Positions 1 to 7,351 of a DNA stretch of 34,297 nt are shown here, piece by piece. The notes beneath the pieces are model-generated. The model had not been told where the DNA came from. It ran no database searches and saw only the letters and a program-made list of their open reading frames with translations. Source of the DNA: Lachnospiraceae bacterium. GTDB lineage: Bacteria; Bacillota; Clostridia; Lachnospirales; Lachnospiraceae. The position numbers and the translations under genes were made by a program. Location: NCBI GenBank assembly GCA_016283775.1, contig JAEENL010000076.1:1-34297 (forward strand). Direction: 5' to 3'. Position 1 is the stretch's first letter. Every line of letters starts with the position of its first letter.

Positions 1-495
1 GGAGACTGTGTATTTAAGACCGCCCAGATCCCTGGCGTGGACGAAGACACTATCGACAGAGTGTGCCACGGAAAGTGGAGCTTTGATGTGGATAAGGCCG
101 CAGCATCGGAACTTATGCCTTCGGGCGCTTATGTGAACAGGCGCTCCCTGTGCCATCTGACCGACGGAAAAGCGACCGTGCTTGCCGAAAGCGACGGAGC
201 TCCCGTATTTACAAAATACAGCTTTGGCAAAGGAACGGGTTATTACCTTTCCTCCTTCGAAAAGGGAGCTGAAAACAACAGGATGCTCTTAAACATCCTC
301 ATCGCTTCCGGAAGATCCGGCTCAAAGCTTTACATCACCGACAACTGCTTCACGGAGTGCGCATATTATCCCGAAAGCGGTACGCTCGTCGTGATAAACA
401 ACTCCTCAAAGGAACAGAAGACCTCGGTCGGCACGGAAAAGGGCGTAAAAGAGTTTGTGCTCAAGCCCTATGACGCGCAGATCGTAAAGATATGA
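1..495 (+). CDS. GH112 phosphorylase, C-terminal part (probable D-galactosyl-1,4-L-rhamnose phosphorylase)
   Basis: The frame is open from base 1, so this is the last ~164 codons of a longer gene; the GTG at 37 is internal. The segment resembles the C-terminal domains of GH112 galactosyl-N-acetylhexosamine/galactosyl-rhamnose phosphorylases, including the stretches FGKGTGYYLSSF, TDNCFTECAYYPES and LVVINNSSKEQKTS. GH112 enzymes are cytoplasmic and use phosphate to cleave a beta-galactosyl disaccharide to galactose-1-phosphate plus the acceptor sugar. The catalytic N-terminal barrel lies outside the window, so specificity cannot be read from the sequence. The galactosyl-rhamnose assignment is inferred from rhaB starting 17 bases downstream, followed by rhaA and rhaD. 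Lacto-N-biose/galacto-N-biose phosphorylase is the alternative. Confidence 0.85.
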   Translation, partial: GDCVFKTAQIPGVDEDTIDRVCHGKWSFDVDKAAASELMPSGAYVNRRSLCHLTDGKATVLAESDGAPVFTKYSFGKGTGYYLSSFEKGAENNRMLLNILIASGRSGSKLYITDNCFTECAYYPESGTLVVINNSSKEQKTSVGTEKGVKEFVLKPYDAQIVKI

Positions 496-511
496 TCACA
501 GAGGTGAAGAT

Positions 512-1840
512 ATGATCTTTCTCGCAATTGACATAGGTGCTTCCTCGGGAAGACACATTGCCGCATGGCGCGAAAACGGCGCGATGGTGATGAAGGAAGT
601 TTACCGTTTTAAGAACGGAGCCGAAAAACAGGACGGCGCACTTGTATGGAATATCGATTCTCTGTGCAGTGAAGTCGTAAACGGCCTTGCAGCCTGCAAA
701 AAGGCAGGTATCGTGCCGGATTCCATTGGCATCGACACCTGGGGCGTGGACTACTGCCTTCTTGATGAAAAGGACGAAGTGATGCGCCCTGTATACTGCT
801 ATCGCGACGAGAGAGGGGCAAAGACTTCTCCGCTCGTACACGAGATCACTCCGTTTTCCGAGCTCTATGAGCGCACAGGTATCCAGTACCAGTCGTTCAA
901 TACCGTTTACCAGATGTACTTTGACAAGCTGAACGGAAGGCTTGAAAAAAGCGCGGATTTCCTGATGCTCCCGGAGTATCTCGGATTTTTCCTCACGGGC
1001 GTAAAAGCACATGAGTATACAGATTGTTCCACATCGGGACTTGTGAATGCTTTCACCCGCGAGTGGGACAAAGACACGATAAAAAAACTCGGGCTTCCCG
1101 AAAGACTCTTTGAGAGACAGCCTGAAAACGCTCCGATAAAGCTCGGAAAGCTCAAAAAAGAGATCACGGACAAGGCGGGCTTTAATGCCGATGTGATCCT
1201 TCCGGCAACTCATGACACAGGTTCCGCGGTAGCATCGCTTAGAGAGACAAAGGCAGACAACGCCATCTATATTTCGAGCGGCACATGGAGCCTCATGGGA
1301 GTGGAACTGGATAAGCCCCTTACCGGAGAAGCTGCTTTCAACGCCAATTTTTCAAATGAAGGCGGCATCGGCACAGTGAGGTTTTTAAAGAATATCATGG
1401 GACTCTGGCTCGTTCAGTGCCTCAAAAAAGAACTCTCCGACAAGTATTCCTTTGCTGAGCTTGCCGAGATGGCGGAAAAAGAGGCACATTTTGATTATGT
1501 CCTTTCCGTAAACGACGAGAACTATCTTGCTCCGGAATCTGTGATGAAGGAGATAGAAAAGGAATGCTCGGCCAAGGGATTCCCTGTTCCGAAGACACCG
1601 GGCGAATTTGCGCATGCCATCTATTCGAGCCTTGCGCATTGCTACAAGGATACCGCAGAAGAACTTGAAAAAGTGACCGGACGCACATATGAAAAGATCT
1701 GCATCATTGGCGGCGGTTCTAACAATAAATATCTCAACGGACTTACGGAAAGGATCACCGGAAAGAAAGTGATCCTCGGCTCACCCGAGGCTACGGCGCT
1801 CGGAAATATCTTATTACAGGAGGAAGTTTATGTACAGTGA
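512..1840 (+). CDS. rhaB: L-rhamnulokinase RhaB
   Basis: This 442-aa FGGY-family sugar kinase phosphorylates L-rhamnulose to L-rhamnulose-1-phosphate in the cytoplasm. The N-terminal phosphate-binding motif is DIGASSGR at residues 6-13. The middle carries IDTWGVDYCLLD, PATHDTGSAVASL and YISSGTWSLMGVE, and the C-terminal ATPase lobe has IIGGGSNNKYLN, all typical of RhaB. Length fits the family (about 460-490 aa, slightly short). The start is fixed by GAGGTGA at 501-507, four bases before the ATG. The gene follows the GH112 gene by 16 bases and its last 11 bases overlap rhaA, which suggests translational coupling. Confidence 0.95.
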   Translation: MIFLAIDIGASSGRHIAAWRENGAMVMKEVYRFKNGAEKQDGALVWNIDSLCSEVVNGLAACKKAGIVPDSIGIDTWGVDYCLLDEKDEVMRPVYCYRDERGAKTSPLVHEITPFSELYERTGIQYQSFNTVYQMYFDKLNGRLEKSADFLMLPEYLGFFLTGVKAHEYTDCSTSGLVNAFTREWDKDTIKKLGLPERLFERQPENAPIKLGKLKKEITDKAGFNADVILPATHDTGSAVASLRETKADNAIYISSGTWSLMGVELDKPLTGEAAFNANFSNEGGIGTVRFLKNIMGLWLVQCLKKELSDKYSFAELAEMAEKEAHFDYVLSVNDENYLAPESVMKEIEKECSAKGFPVPKTPGEFAHAIYSSLAHCYKDTAEELEKVTGRTYEKICIIGGGSNNKYLNGLTERITGKKVILGSPEATALGNILLQEEVYVQ

Positions 1841-3062
1841 AGCAAAGGAACGTTATGCCGCTATCGGAGTCGATACGGAAAAGGCGCTCGAGACACTGAA
1901 GAACACACCCATCTCCATCCATTGCTGGCAGGGCGATGATGTTGTCGGATTTGATTCAAAGGAAGCGCTCTCCGGCGGCATCCAGACGACCGGCAATTAC
2001 CCCGGAAAAGCAAGAACACCCGAAGAGCTCATGAACGATATCGATGAGGTGTTAAAGCTCACACCCGGAAAGAAAAAGATCAATCTGCATGCCTGCTACG
2101 CGATCTTTAAAGACGGCGAGTTTGCCGACAGAGATGCTATACAGCCCAGACATTTTGAGGCATGGGTTAAATTTGCAAACGAAAGAGGCCTCGGCATCGA
2201 TTTCAACCCCACATTTTTCTCTCATCCCATGGTAAAGGACGGTCTCACTCTTTCTTCGCCCGACGAAAAGGTGAGAAAGTTCTGGGTAGAGCACGGCAAA
2301 CGCTGCATCGAGATCTCGGAATATTTTGCAAAGGAAACCGGAAAGCCCTGCGTAATGAATATCTGGATCCCTGATGGTTACAAGGACTGGCCGGCTGACA
2401 GACTCGGTCCCCGCAGACGCTACATGGAATCCATCGACGAGATCATAAGCGTTCCTTACGACAAGACAAAGGTATTCGTAACACTTGAATCCAAAGTGTT
2501 CGGCATTGGTCTTGAGGCATATACTGTAGGCTCAGCGGAATTCTGCTCTAATTATGTGAACACACGTCATATCACGCCTCTTATGGACAACGGCCATTAT
2601 CATCCCACAGAGATGGTATCCGACAAGATCTCATCGATGCTCCTTTTCAACGAGCATCTTGCGCTCCATATCACAAGACCCATGCGCTGGGATTCCGACC
2701 ATGTTGTGCTCTTTGACGATGAGACAAGAGAGATGTTCAAGGAGATCGTGCGCGCTGACGCTCTTTCAAAGATGTTCCTCGCGACAGACTATTTTGATGC
2801 GTCCATAAACCGCATAAGCGCCTGGGTAACGGGCCTTCGTTCGGTTCAGAAGGCACTTCTCTATGCACTTCTCGAGCCCGCTTCGTTTAAGAGCCTGCAG
2901 GACAACAGCAACTTCACGGAGCTCATGGTACGTCAGGAAGAGTTAAAGACCATGCCTTTCGGCGACGTATGGGAAGAATACCTGAAGCGTGAGAACGTTG
3001 CGGTCGACTATTATTCTGAGATAAAGAACTATGAAGACACTGTTCTTAAGGAGAGAAAATGA
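1830..3062 (+). CDS. rhaA: L-rhamnose isomerase RhaA
   Basis: This 410-aa protein interconverts L-rhamnose and L-rhamnulose, the first committed step of rhamnose use. The expected divalent-metal ligands are visible: Glu220 (in TLESKVF), Asp253 (in PLMDNGHYHP), His280 (in LHITRPMRW) and Asp288/Asp290 (in WDSDH). Length matches the family (about 415-420 aa). AGGAGG at 1818-1823 lies six bases before the ATG and inside the end of rhaB. The stop codon overlaps the rhaD start as ATGA, so rhaB-rhaA-rhaD should be translated from one message in coupled fashion. Confidence 0.96.
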   Translation: MYSEAKERYAAIGVDTEKALETLKNTPISIHCWQGDDVVGFDSKEALSGGIQTTGNYPGKARTPEELMNDIDEVLKLTPGKKKINLHACYAIFKDGEFADRDAIQPRHFEAWVKFANERGLGIDFNPTFFSHPMVKDGLTLSSPDEKVRKFWVEHGKRCIEISEYFAKETGKPCVMNIWIPDGYKDWPADRLGPRRRYMESIDEIISVPYDKTKVFVTLESKVFGIGLEAYTVGSAEFCSNYVNTRHITPLMDNGHYHPTEMVSDKISSMLLFNEHLALHITRPMRWDSDHVVLFDDETREMFKEIVRADALSKMFLATDYFDASINRISAWVTGLRSVQKALLYALLEPASFKSLQDNSNFTELMVRQEELKTMPFGDVWEEYLKRENVAVDYYSEIKNYEDTVLKERK

Positions 3063-3877
3063 AGAATATCCTGAATGCACCCTTCGTTGAGGAAATGAAG
3101 GAGATCACCATGAACATGTACCGCCAGGGCTGGGATGAAAGAAACGGCGGAAACATCAGCTATATGCTTGAGCCCGAAGAGGTTTCCAAGTACCTTGACC
3201 TTAGCAAAGTGATAAGGACCATCCCCACAGGCTTTGACGCATCCTACTTAAAGGGACGCATCTTTATCGTCACCGGTACAGGCAAGTATTTTAAGAACGT
3301 GACAAAGGATCCGGAAAAGAATCTCGGTATCGTCCGCATCGCTGAGGACGGCACGACAGCCGAACTTCTCTGGGGATATTCCGACGGCGGAAAGTTCACG
3401 TCGGAGTTTCCCGCTCACATGATGAGCCATATAGCAAGACTTAAAAAAGATCCTTCGCACAGAGTTGTCATGCACTGCCATCCCACAAACACACTTGCGA
3501 TGAACTTTGTGACCGAGCTTGACGACGCAAAGTTCACACATGCTCTCTGGCAGATGTGCACTGAGTGCATGGTCGTATTCCCCGACGGAATAGGCGTGCT
3601 TCCCTGGATGCTCTGCGGAAACAACGAGATCGGAGAAGCCACAGCGAAAAAGATGGAAGAGTACAGACTTGTTGTCTGGGGCCTTCACGGCATCTACGGA
3701 ACCGGAAAGGATATCGACGAGGCATTCGGACTCATCGAGACGGTTGAAAAGGCTGCGCAGCTCTATATGCTCGTTGAATCCTGCAATAAGCCGAGGATCA
3801 ATACCATCACGAACGATCAGCTTCGCATCATCGCAAAAGGATTTAATGTACAGTTCAGAGAGGACTTCCTGCTGTAA
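3059..3877 (+). CDS. rhaD: Rhamnulose-1-phosphate aldolase RhaD
   Basis: This 272-aa class II (zinc) aldolase cleaves L-rhamnulose-1-phosphate to dihydroxyacetone phosphate and L-lactaldehyde. The catalytic acid is Glu116 (in SEFPAHMM), and the zinc-binding histidines are His139 and His141 (MHCHPTN) and His210 (GLHGIYGTG). These correspond one for one, with nearly the same numbering, to E. coli RhaD Glu117, His141, His143 and His212. It is the last gene of the rhamnose operon: a strong hairpin terminator begins seven bases after its stop. Lactaldehyde must be handled by genes outside this window. Confidence 0.96.
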   Translation: MKNILNAPFVEEMKEITMNMYRQGWDERNGGNISYMLEPEEVSKYLDLSKVIRTIPTGFDASYLKGRIFIVTGTGKYFKNVTKDPEKNLGIVRIAEDGTTAELLWGYSDGGKFTSEFPAHMMSHIARLKKDPSHRVVMHCHPTNTLAMNFVTELDDAKFTHALWQMCTECMVVFPDGIGVLPWMLCGNNEIGEATAKKMEEYRLVVWGLHGIYGTGKDIDEAFGLIETVEKAAQLYMLVESCNKPRINTITNDQLRIIAKGFNVQFREDFLL

Positions 3878-3883
3878 GATATT

Positions 3884-3906
3884 GCCCGCCGTAAGGCGGG
3901 CTTTTT
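3884..3906 (+). terminator. Intrinsic terminator of the rhamnose operon
   Basis: GCCCGCC (3884-3890) and GGCGGGC (3895-3901) form a perfect 7-bp GC-rich stem with a GTAA tetraloop, followed at once by five T residues. It ends the rhaBAD unit. The next gene starts only 19 bases after it, which leaves no room for a promoter. Confidence 0.93.
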
Positions 3907-3924
3907 CACCAAAGGATCGTAAAT

Positions 3925-4581
3925 ATGCTTAAAGACAAGGATATCAGGGAGCCTTTGTTCATGTTCCTTGAGGAGACTTTCGGGAAGATCAGGATAATCG
4001 AAGAAAAAACGATGGGACACTCGAGAGCCGATGTGGTGATGGTGACGGAAAACGCGCTATACGGCATAGAGATAAAGAGCGATCCCGACACCTATGTGAG
4101 ACTTGAGAGCCAGATCAAAGACTACGATTCTTTCTTTGAATTCAACATGATCGCAGTGGGAGCGTCTCACGCCGCACATGTTGAGGAACATGTGCCGGAG
4201 CACTGGGGCATAATCACGGTGGACGAAGTGGACGGAAAGCCTGATTTTTATGTTCTTCGGGCGGCAGCGCTCAATCCCAGGGCAAAGCGGTATTTTGAGG
4301 CAATGCTGAAGCGCGAGCTTTCGTTCTTGTGGAGACCGGAACTGAACCATCTGCTCGAGATAAATGAAATGCCGAGATATCCGGGGCAGAGCAAAAAGTT
4401 CGTGCGGGACAAACTGGTCGAAAAAGTGGAAGGAGAAAAACTCCTTAACCAGCTTTGCACGGAGCTTTTCGAGAGAGATTACGAGCTTGCGCTGAAGCAG
4501 ATAAAGGAATACAAGGAAGCACACGGACGGAAGCTTTCAAAGACTGTCAAAAAACGAAAAAGAAGAAAAAGAGCTCAGTGA
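3925..4581 (+). CDS. sce7726-family (MmcB-like) protein with PD-(D/E)xK nuclease fold
   Basis: This 218-aa protein resembles the sce7726/MmcB family, small proteins with a restriction-endonuclease-like core. The pattern fits PD-(D/E)xK: Asp36 in SRADVVMV, then Glu49-Ile-Lys51 in GIEIKSD, each on a predicted strand. The C-terminus is strongly basic (residues ~205-218, alternating Lys and Arg), which would favour nucleic-acid contact. Substrate and role are unknown. AAAGGA at 3911-3916 sets the ATG with 8-base spacing. It sits directly behind the rhaD terminator with no space for a promoter, so expression probably depends on read-through or a promoter inside rhaD. Its stop codon lies in the hairpin shared with the convergent cotH-like gene. 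Confidence 0.75.
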   Translation: MLKDKDIREPLFMFLEETFGKIRIIEEKTMGHSRADVVMVTENALYGIEIKSDPDTYVRLESQIKDYDSFFEFNMIAVGASHAAHVEEHVPEHWGIITVDEVDGKPDFYVLRAAALNPRAKRYFEAMLKRELSFLWRPELNHLLEINEMPRYPGQSKKFVRDKLVEKVEGEKLLNQLCTELFERDYELALKQIKEYKEAHGRKLSKTVKKRKRRKRAQ

Positions 4582-4601
4582 TGCACTTGCGTCACTGAGC
4601 T
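4555..4601 (-). terminator. Terminator of the cotH-like gene, overlapping both convergent stop codons
   Basis: AGCTCAGTGA (4572-4581) pairs with TCACTGAGCT (4592-4601) in a perfect 10-bp stem with a 10-base loop. On the minus strand the stem is followed by a T-rich run made by the A-rich lysine/arginine codons ending the opposite gene (about 4549-4571). On the plus strand the following bases are only weakly T-rich, so termination should favour the minus strand. The TGA stop codons of both genes are inside the stem (4579-4581 plus; 4592-4594 minus). Confidence 0.8.
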
Positions 4602-6139
4602 TCGTTATATTCCGGGGGTTGATCCAGGATGTCTCCTTCGCGTGTCAGATGTTCGTCCATCCATTCATAGCGGGAAAGGAGAAAATCTTTGAGATATCCG
4701 ATGTGGCTTTCATAGTCGGTAAAACCGTATGTCGTACTGCGGGCCATTCCTATCCTGTCTCCGGAAAGCACTTTCGGCCAGCGTTCCTCATCCCGGATAC
4801 GGGCTTCTTTGATCTCTTCGCTTCTTAAATCTATCGAGAGCAGGGCGGCAGAAAGGAGATCTTCCTTTACTTCGGACCATCTTTTTTTGATTTTTTCCTG
4901 AAATGAGGAATCTTCAAGAATGAACGCGATGATGTCTTTTTTCTCGAAATAGACATAGGTGGAATCAACGGCTACCCAGCCGTTGTAGTCCGAGATATCC
5001 CCTGAGAAATTGCCGAATGCCGTGTCGTAATCCCAAAGAGGCCCGAGGCAAAGCTTTCCTCCGGCGGGTTTATACATGTACAGGCTACGGTAAAACGAGC
5101 ATTCCGTGTTGTTTGTGAGTTCGTTTATGATGAACCAGTCGACCCAGTTGTCGACATCTATATATTTTTCATAATCCCCGTAACTTTCGGTTGCGTTCTC
5201 AAGAGCTTTTATGTAGCGCCTGGTATAGGTCATGACGTCGTCGTACTGGTACTTGACCTTCGGGTCTTTGATGTATAGCGAGTCGCCGGAATCTGTCATG
5301 AAATAGTCGAGACCGAAGATATTTTCGCAATCGTAATCCCAGCCCCATTCGAGAATGAAGCCCATGTCACCGATCCGCCCTTTTTCGTCGAGGACCTGTG
5401 AGCCCAGAGGAAGCTTGTGCGCGGCTTCTTCGATCTTTTCGCATATCGTGTACAGCCCCAGATATTCATCGTTCAGGTAAAATTCAATAAAACGGAAAGC
5501 GGGAGTCCAGGTGAGATTTGAAAGAACCTGCGCAATGTCGTAAGTCACGGCGTTTCTTATGAGGGATGGATCCACATAATTTGGGACAAGCACCCAGTCT
5601 TTGTCGGAGGGCATTCCAAAGAGTTCAGTCTTTTCGCTGAGTTTCAGCCGGTAGGCTTTTTTGGGAAGCTGGTGCCATGAAGAATTTCCGCGACCGCGGA
5701 TCAGAGCATCTTCCTCGGAACCGTCGGCAACCATGCGGGCCGTGACATAGTCTGTTTTTGAAGTGACAGGGATACTGTCTTCTGTATAGAGCTTAAGCTC
5801 ATGCACTCCGTATGTGGTGACTGAGTCCGGTGGAGAGGGAAAGGATGTCGCACCCAGGGAGTCAGGTATCCGGGACACGGGAGCTGTCGGCGTCGGTGAA
5901 GGGACAGAAGGGGATGCGGGGGCTGTCAATGAATCGGTAACAGAAGGCATTGACACTGCGGTATCCGATACTTTTGGAGTGGCAGAGGATATTGATGTGG
6001 TGACATCAGGATTCACGGTAATTTCCTGTCCGGACGGCACAGCAGGACCGGACGGACCGGCACAGGCCGCAGCGCAAAAAAGCCCTGTTAAGCTTAAAAG
6101 GAGCAGTATTCTGTTTGCGCTTTTTTTCCGCCCTTCCAT
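4592..6139 (-). CDS. CotH-kinase family lipoprotein
   Basis: This 515-aa exported protein has a CotH kinase domain. CotH proteins are atypical protein kinases first known from Bacillus spore coats; relatives in anaerobes are often surface proteins. The N-terminus has a basic start, a hydrophobic segment (~11-25) and a likely lipoprotein cysteine at Cys26 (AAAC). Residues ~30-108 form a Ser/Thr/Pro/Ala-rich linker. The CotH domain runs ~112-480 with IRGRGNSSW (147-155), a Lys at 161, KDWVLVPNYVD, LGLYTICEKIE (227-237) and the metal-binding-like WDYDTAFGN (369-377). A GAGGTG ribosome site at 6145-6150 fixes the ATG at 6139. It is monocistronic with its own promoter and terminator. The phosphorylation target is unknown. 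Confidence 0.88.
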   Translation of the reverse strand: MEGRKKSANRILLLLSLTGLFCAAACAGPSGPAVPSGQEITVNPDVTTSISSATPKVSDTAVSMPSVTDSLTAPASPSVPSPTPTAPVSRIPDSLGATSFPSPPDSVTTYGVHELKLYTEDSIPVTSKTDYVTARMVADGSEEDALIRGRGNSSWHQLPKKAYRLKLSEKTELFGMPSDKDWVLVPNYVDPSLIRNAVTYDIAQVLSNLTWTPAFRFIEFYLNDEYLGLYTICEKIEEAAHKLPLGSQVLDEKGRIGDMGFILEWGWDYDCENIFGLDYFMTDSGDSLYIKDPKVKYQYDDVMTYTRRYIKALENATESYGDYEKYIDVDNWVDWFIINELTNNTECSFYRSLYMYKPAGGKLCLGPLWDYDTAFGNFSGDISDYNGWVAVDSTYVYFEKKDIIAFILEDSSFQEKIKKRWSEVKEDLLSAALLSIDLRSEEIKEARIRDEERWPKVLSGDRIGMARSTTYGFTDYESHIGYLKDFLLSRYEWMDEHLTREGDILDQPPEYNEAQ

Positions 6140-6153
6140 AGTCTCACCTCATG

Positions 6154-6172
6154 ATCACTGACAGGCAGTGAT
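6154..6172. promoter_or_regulatory. Inverted repeat over the cotH -10 region (candidate operator)
   Basis: ATCACTG (6154-6160) and CAGTGAT (6166-6172) form a perfect 7-bp inverted repeat with a 5-base centre. Its right arm overlaps the minus-strand -10 box (6171-6176), and the expected transcription start falls within the repeat. A transcript would therefore not contain both arms, which favours a protein-binding DNA site over an RNA hairpin. The regulator is unknown. Confidence 0.5.
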
Positions 6173-6199
6173 TATAGCACATTATGTCCGTATCATCAA
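6171..6199 (-). promoter_or_regulatory. Sigma-A type promoter of the cotH-like gene
   Basis: On the minus strand TTGATG (6199-6194) and TATAAT (6176-6171) are separated by 17 bases. The -10 is preceded by TGC, an extended -10. The predicted start lies about 25 bases upstream of the ATG. It is divergent from the promoter at 6235-6262. Confidence 0.8.
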
Positions 6200-6234
6200 T
6201 TTCTACTTTGCGGGGGAGTTCGATAAAAAAGGTT

Positions 6235-6262
6235 TTGAAAAGCATGGCGATTATGCTATAAT
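6235..6262 (+). promoter_or_regulatory. Sigma-A type promoter of the polysaccharide/GGDEF unit
   Basis: TTGAAA (6235-6240) and a consensus TATAAT (6257-6262) are 16 bases apart, with an extended -10 TGC directly before TATAAT. It precedes the co-polymerase-like gene by about 40 bases and can drive the genes to 11508. Confidence 0.85.
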
Positions 6263-6305
6263 ACTTTTCGTTTACAAAATAGACTAAAAAGTGAAGGAAA
6301 CCGAA

Positions 6306-7328
6306 ATGGAAGAAAAAGAGATATCCCTAATCGAATTGTTTTCGCTCTGCGTGAGAAACGGCGGAAAGGCTTTGATCGCAGCAATCGTACTGGCCGTTCT
6401 GCTTTCGGGCTATCAGTATAACGCACAGGTAAAAAACAGGGAGAAAACGGCGTGTTCCGTGCTCGGAGTGACAGATCTCGGCAGTGTTTCCGACTGGGAG
6501 AAAAAAGCGGCCGACAAGATAAACGAGGATTATCAGGCTGAGCTTCTGGAGTATGAGGATAAAGTATCTTCACTTCAGGCTGATATCGATTACTATAAAG
6601 ACATGCGTGAGGAACTCAACAAAGCATTCGATGATGCTTTGGACGGCAAGTTTTACGGCGACACTTATACGGCTCCGAGTCTCAGCAACAGCATAATCAG
6701 CATTGACAACAAGATCGCCACGATGACAAAAAACCTGGATGAGCTTGTTAAACCTGTAAAAAAGACTATTCCTGCCGTGAGCTTAAAAAAAGCCGTTCTC
6801 TGGGGCGTTATCGGCTTCTTTGCCGGCATACTTATCGTCGGAGCGGTAGTATTCCTTCGCGTCCTTATCCTCGACCGCATGGAATGCTCCTTCCAGCTTG
6901 AGCGTGACTTAAAGATTCCTTTCCTTGGGGCAGTGATGGGTAAAAGAGGTCTGTTTGACAAACTTGCCGACCGGATAAACGGTGAGAGAGTATGGAAGGA
7001 CAATGATACAGCGCTTTCTTACATTGCAGGCTCTGCGGCTTTAAGATGCAAAAATGCCGAAAAGATACTACTTCTCTCCACATGTGAGATTGGCAATGAA
7101 GTGTCCGACAAGGTTACGGGCGTTCTTAAAAGAGGAGGTCTCGGTGTAAACTTTGCGGACGATTTCAGACACTCCCCAAAAGCGGTTGAGGAACTTAAGG
7201 AGTGTGACGGCATCATTCTTCTCGAAAAACGCGGCACATCCGAGATGAAGACCGTCAACGAAGCGGTTTCACTTGCAAAGGCTTCGGAAAAGCAGATCCT
7301 GGGCTTTGTGATGGTAAACGGAAAATAA
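6306..7328 (+). CDS. Wzz-like polysaccharide co-polymerase with degenerate tyrosine-kinase-like domain
   Basis: This 340-aa membrane protein has the layout of chain-length regulators: a short cytosolic N-terminus, TM1 at ~21-35, an extracytoplasmic part with coiled-coil character (~65-145), TM2 at ~163-187 after a proline-containing segment, then a cytosolic domain. The C-terminal ~150 aa resemble the BY-kinase/ParA-like fold (KILLLSTCEIG ... DGIILLEKRG ... ILGFVMVNGK), but where Walker A should be the sequence is STCEIGNEVSDK, with no GKS/GKT, and there is no terminal tyrosine cluster, so it should not be a kinase. The ATG at 6306 is preferred over the in-frame GTG at 6291 because AAGGA (6294-6298) is 7 bases before it. 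It is the first gene after the 6235 promoter. Confidence 0.7.
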   Translation: MEEKEISLIELFSLCVRNGGKALIAAIVLAVLLSGYQYNAQVKNREKTACSVLGVTDLGSVSDWEKKAADKINEDYQAELLEYEDKVSSLQADIDYYKDMREELNKAFDDALDGKFYGDTYTAPSLSNSIISIDNKIATMTKNLDELVKPVKKTIPAVSLKKAVLWGVIGFFAGILIVGAVVFLRVLILDRMECSFQLERDLKIPFLGAVMGKRGLFDKLADRINGERVWKDNDTALSYIAGSAALRCKNAEKILLLSTCEIGNEVSDKVTGVLKRGGLGVNFADDFRHSPKAVEELKECDGIILLEKRGTSEMKTVNEAVSLAKASEKQILGFVMVNGK

Positions 7329-7351
7329 ACATTCAGATAAGTGAAATATAA

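Noticed and set aside
461-1213. 250-codon open frame on the minus strand opposite rhaB
   Set aside because: It lies wholly across a clear rhaB gene, has no ribosome site or family signature, and reflects codon bias of the true strand.
3669-3932. Second plus-strand open frame overlapping the end of rhaD and the terminator
   Set aside because: It is out of frame with the conserved rhaD sequence and runs through the terminator hairpin.
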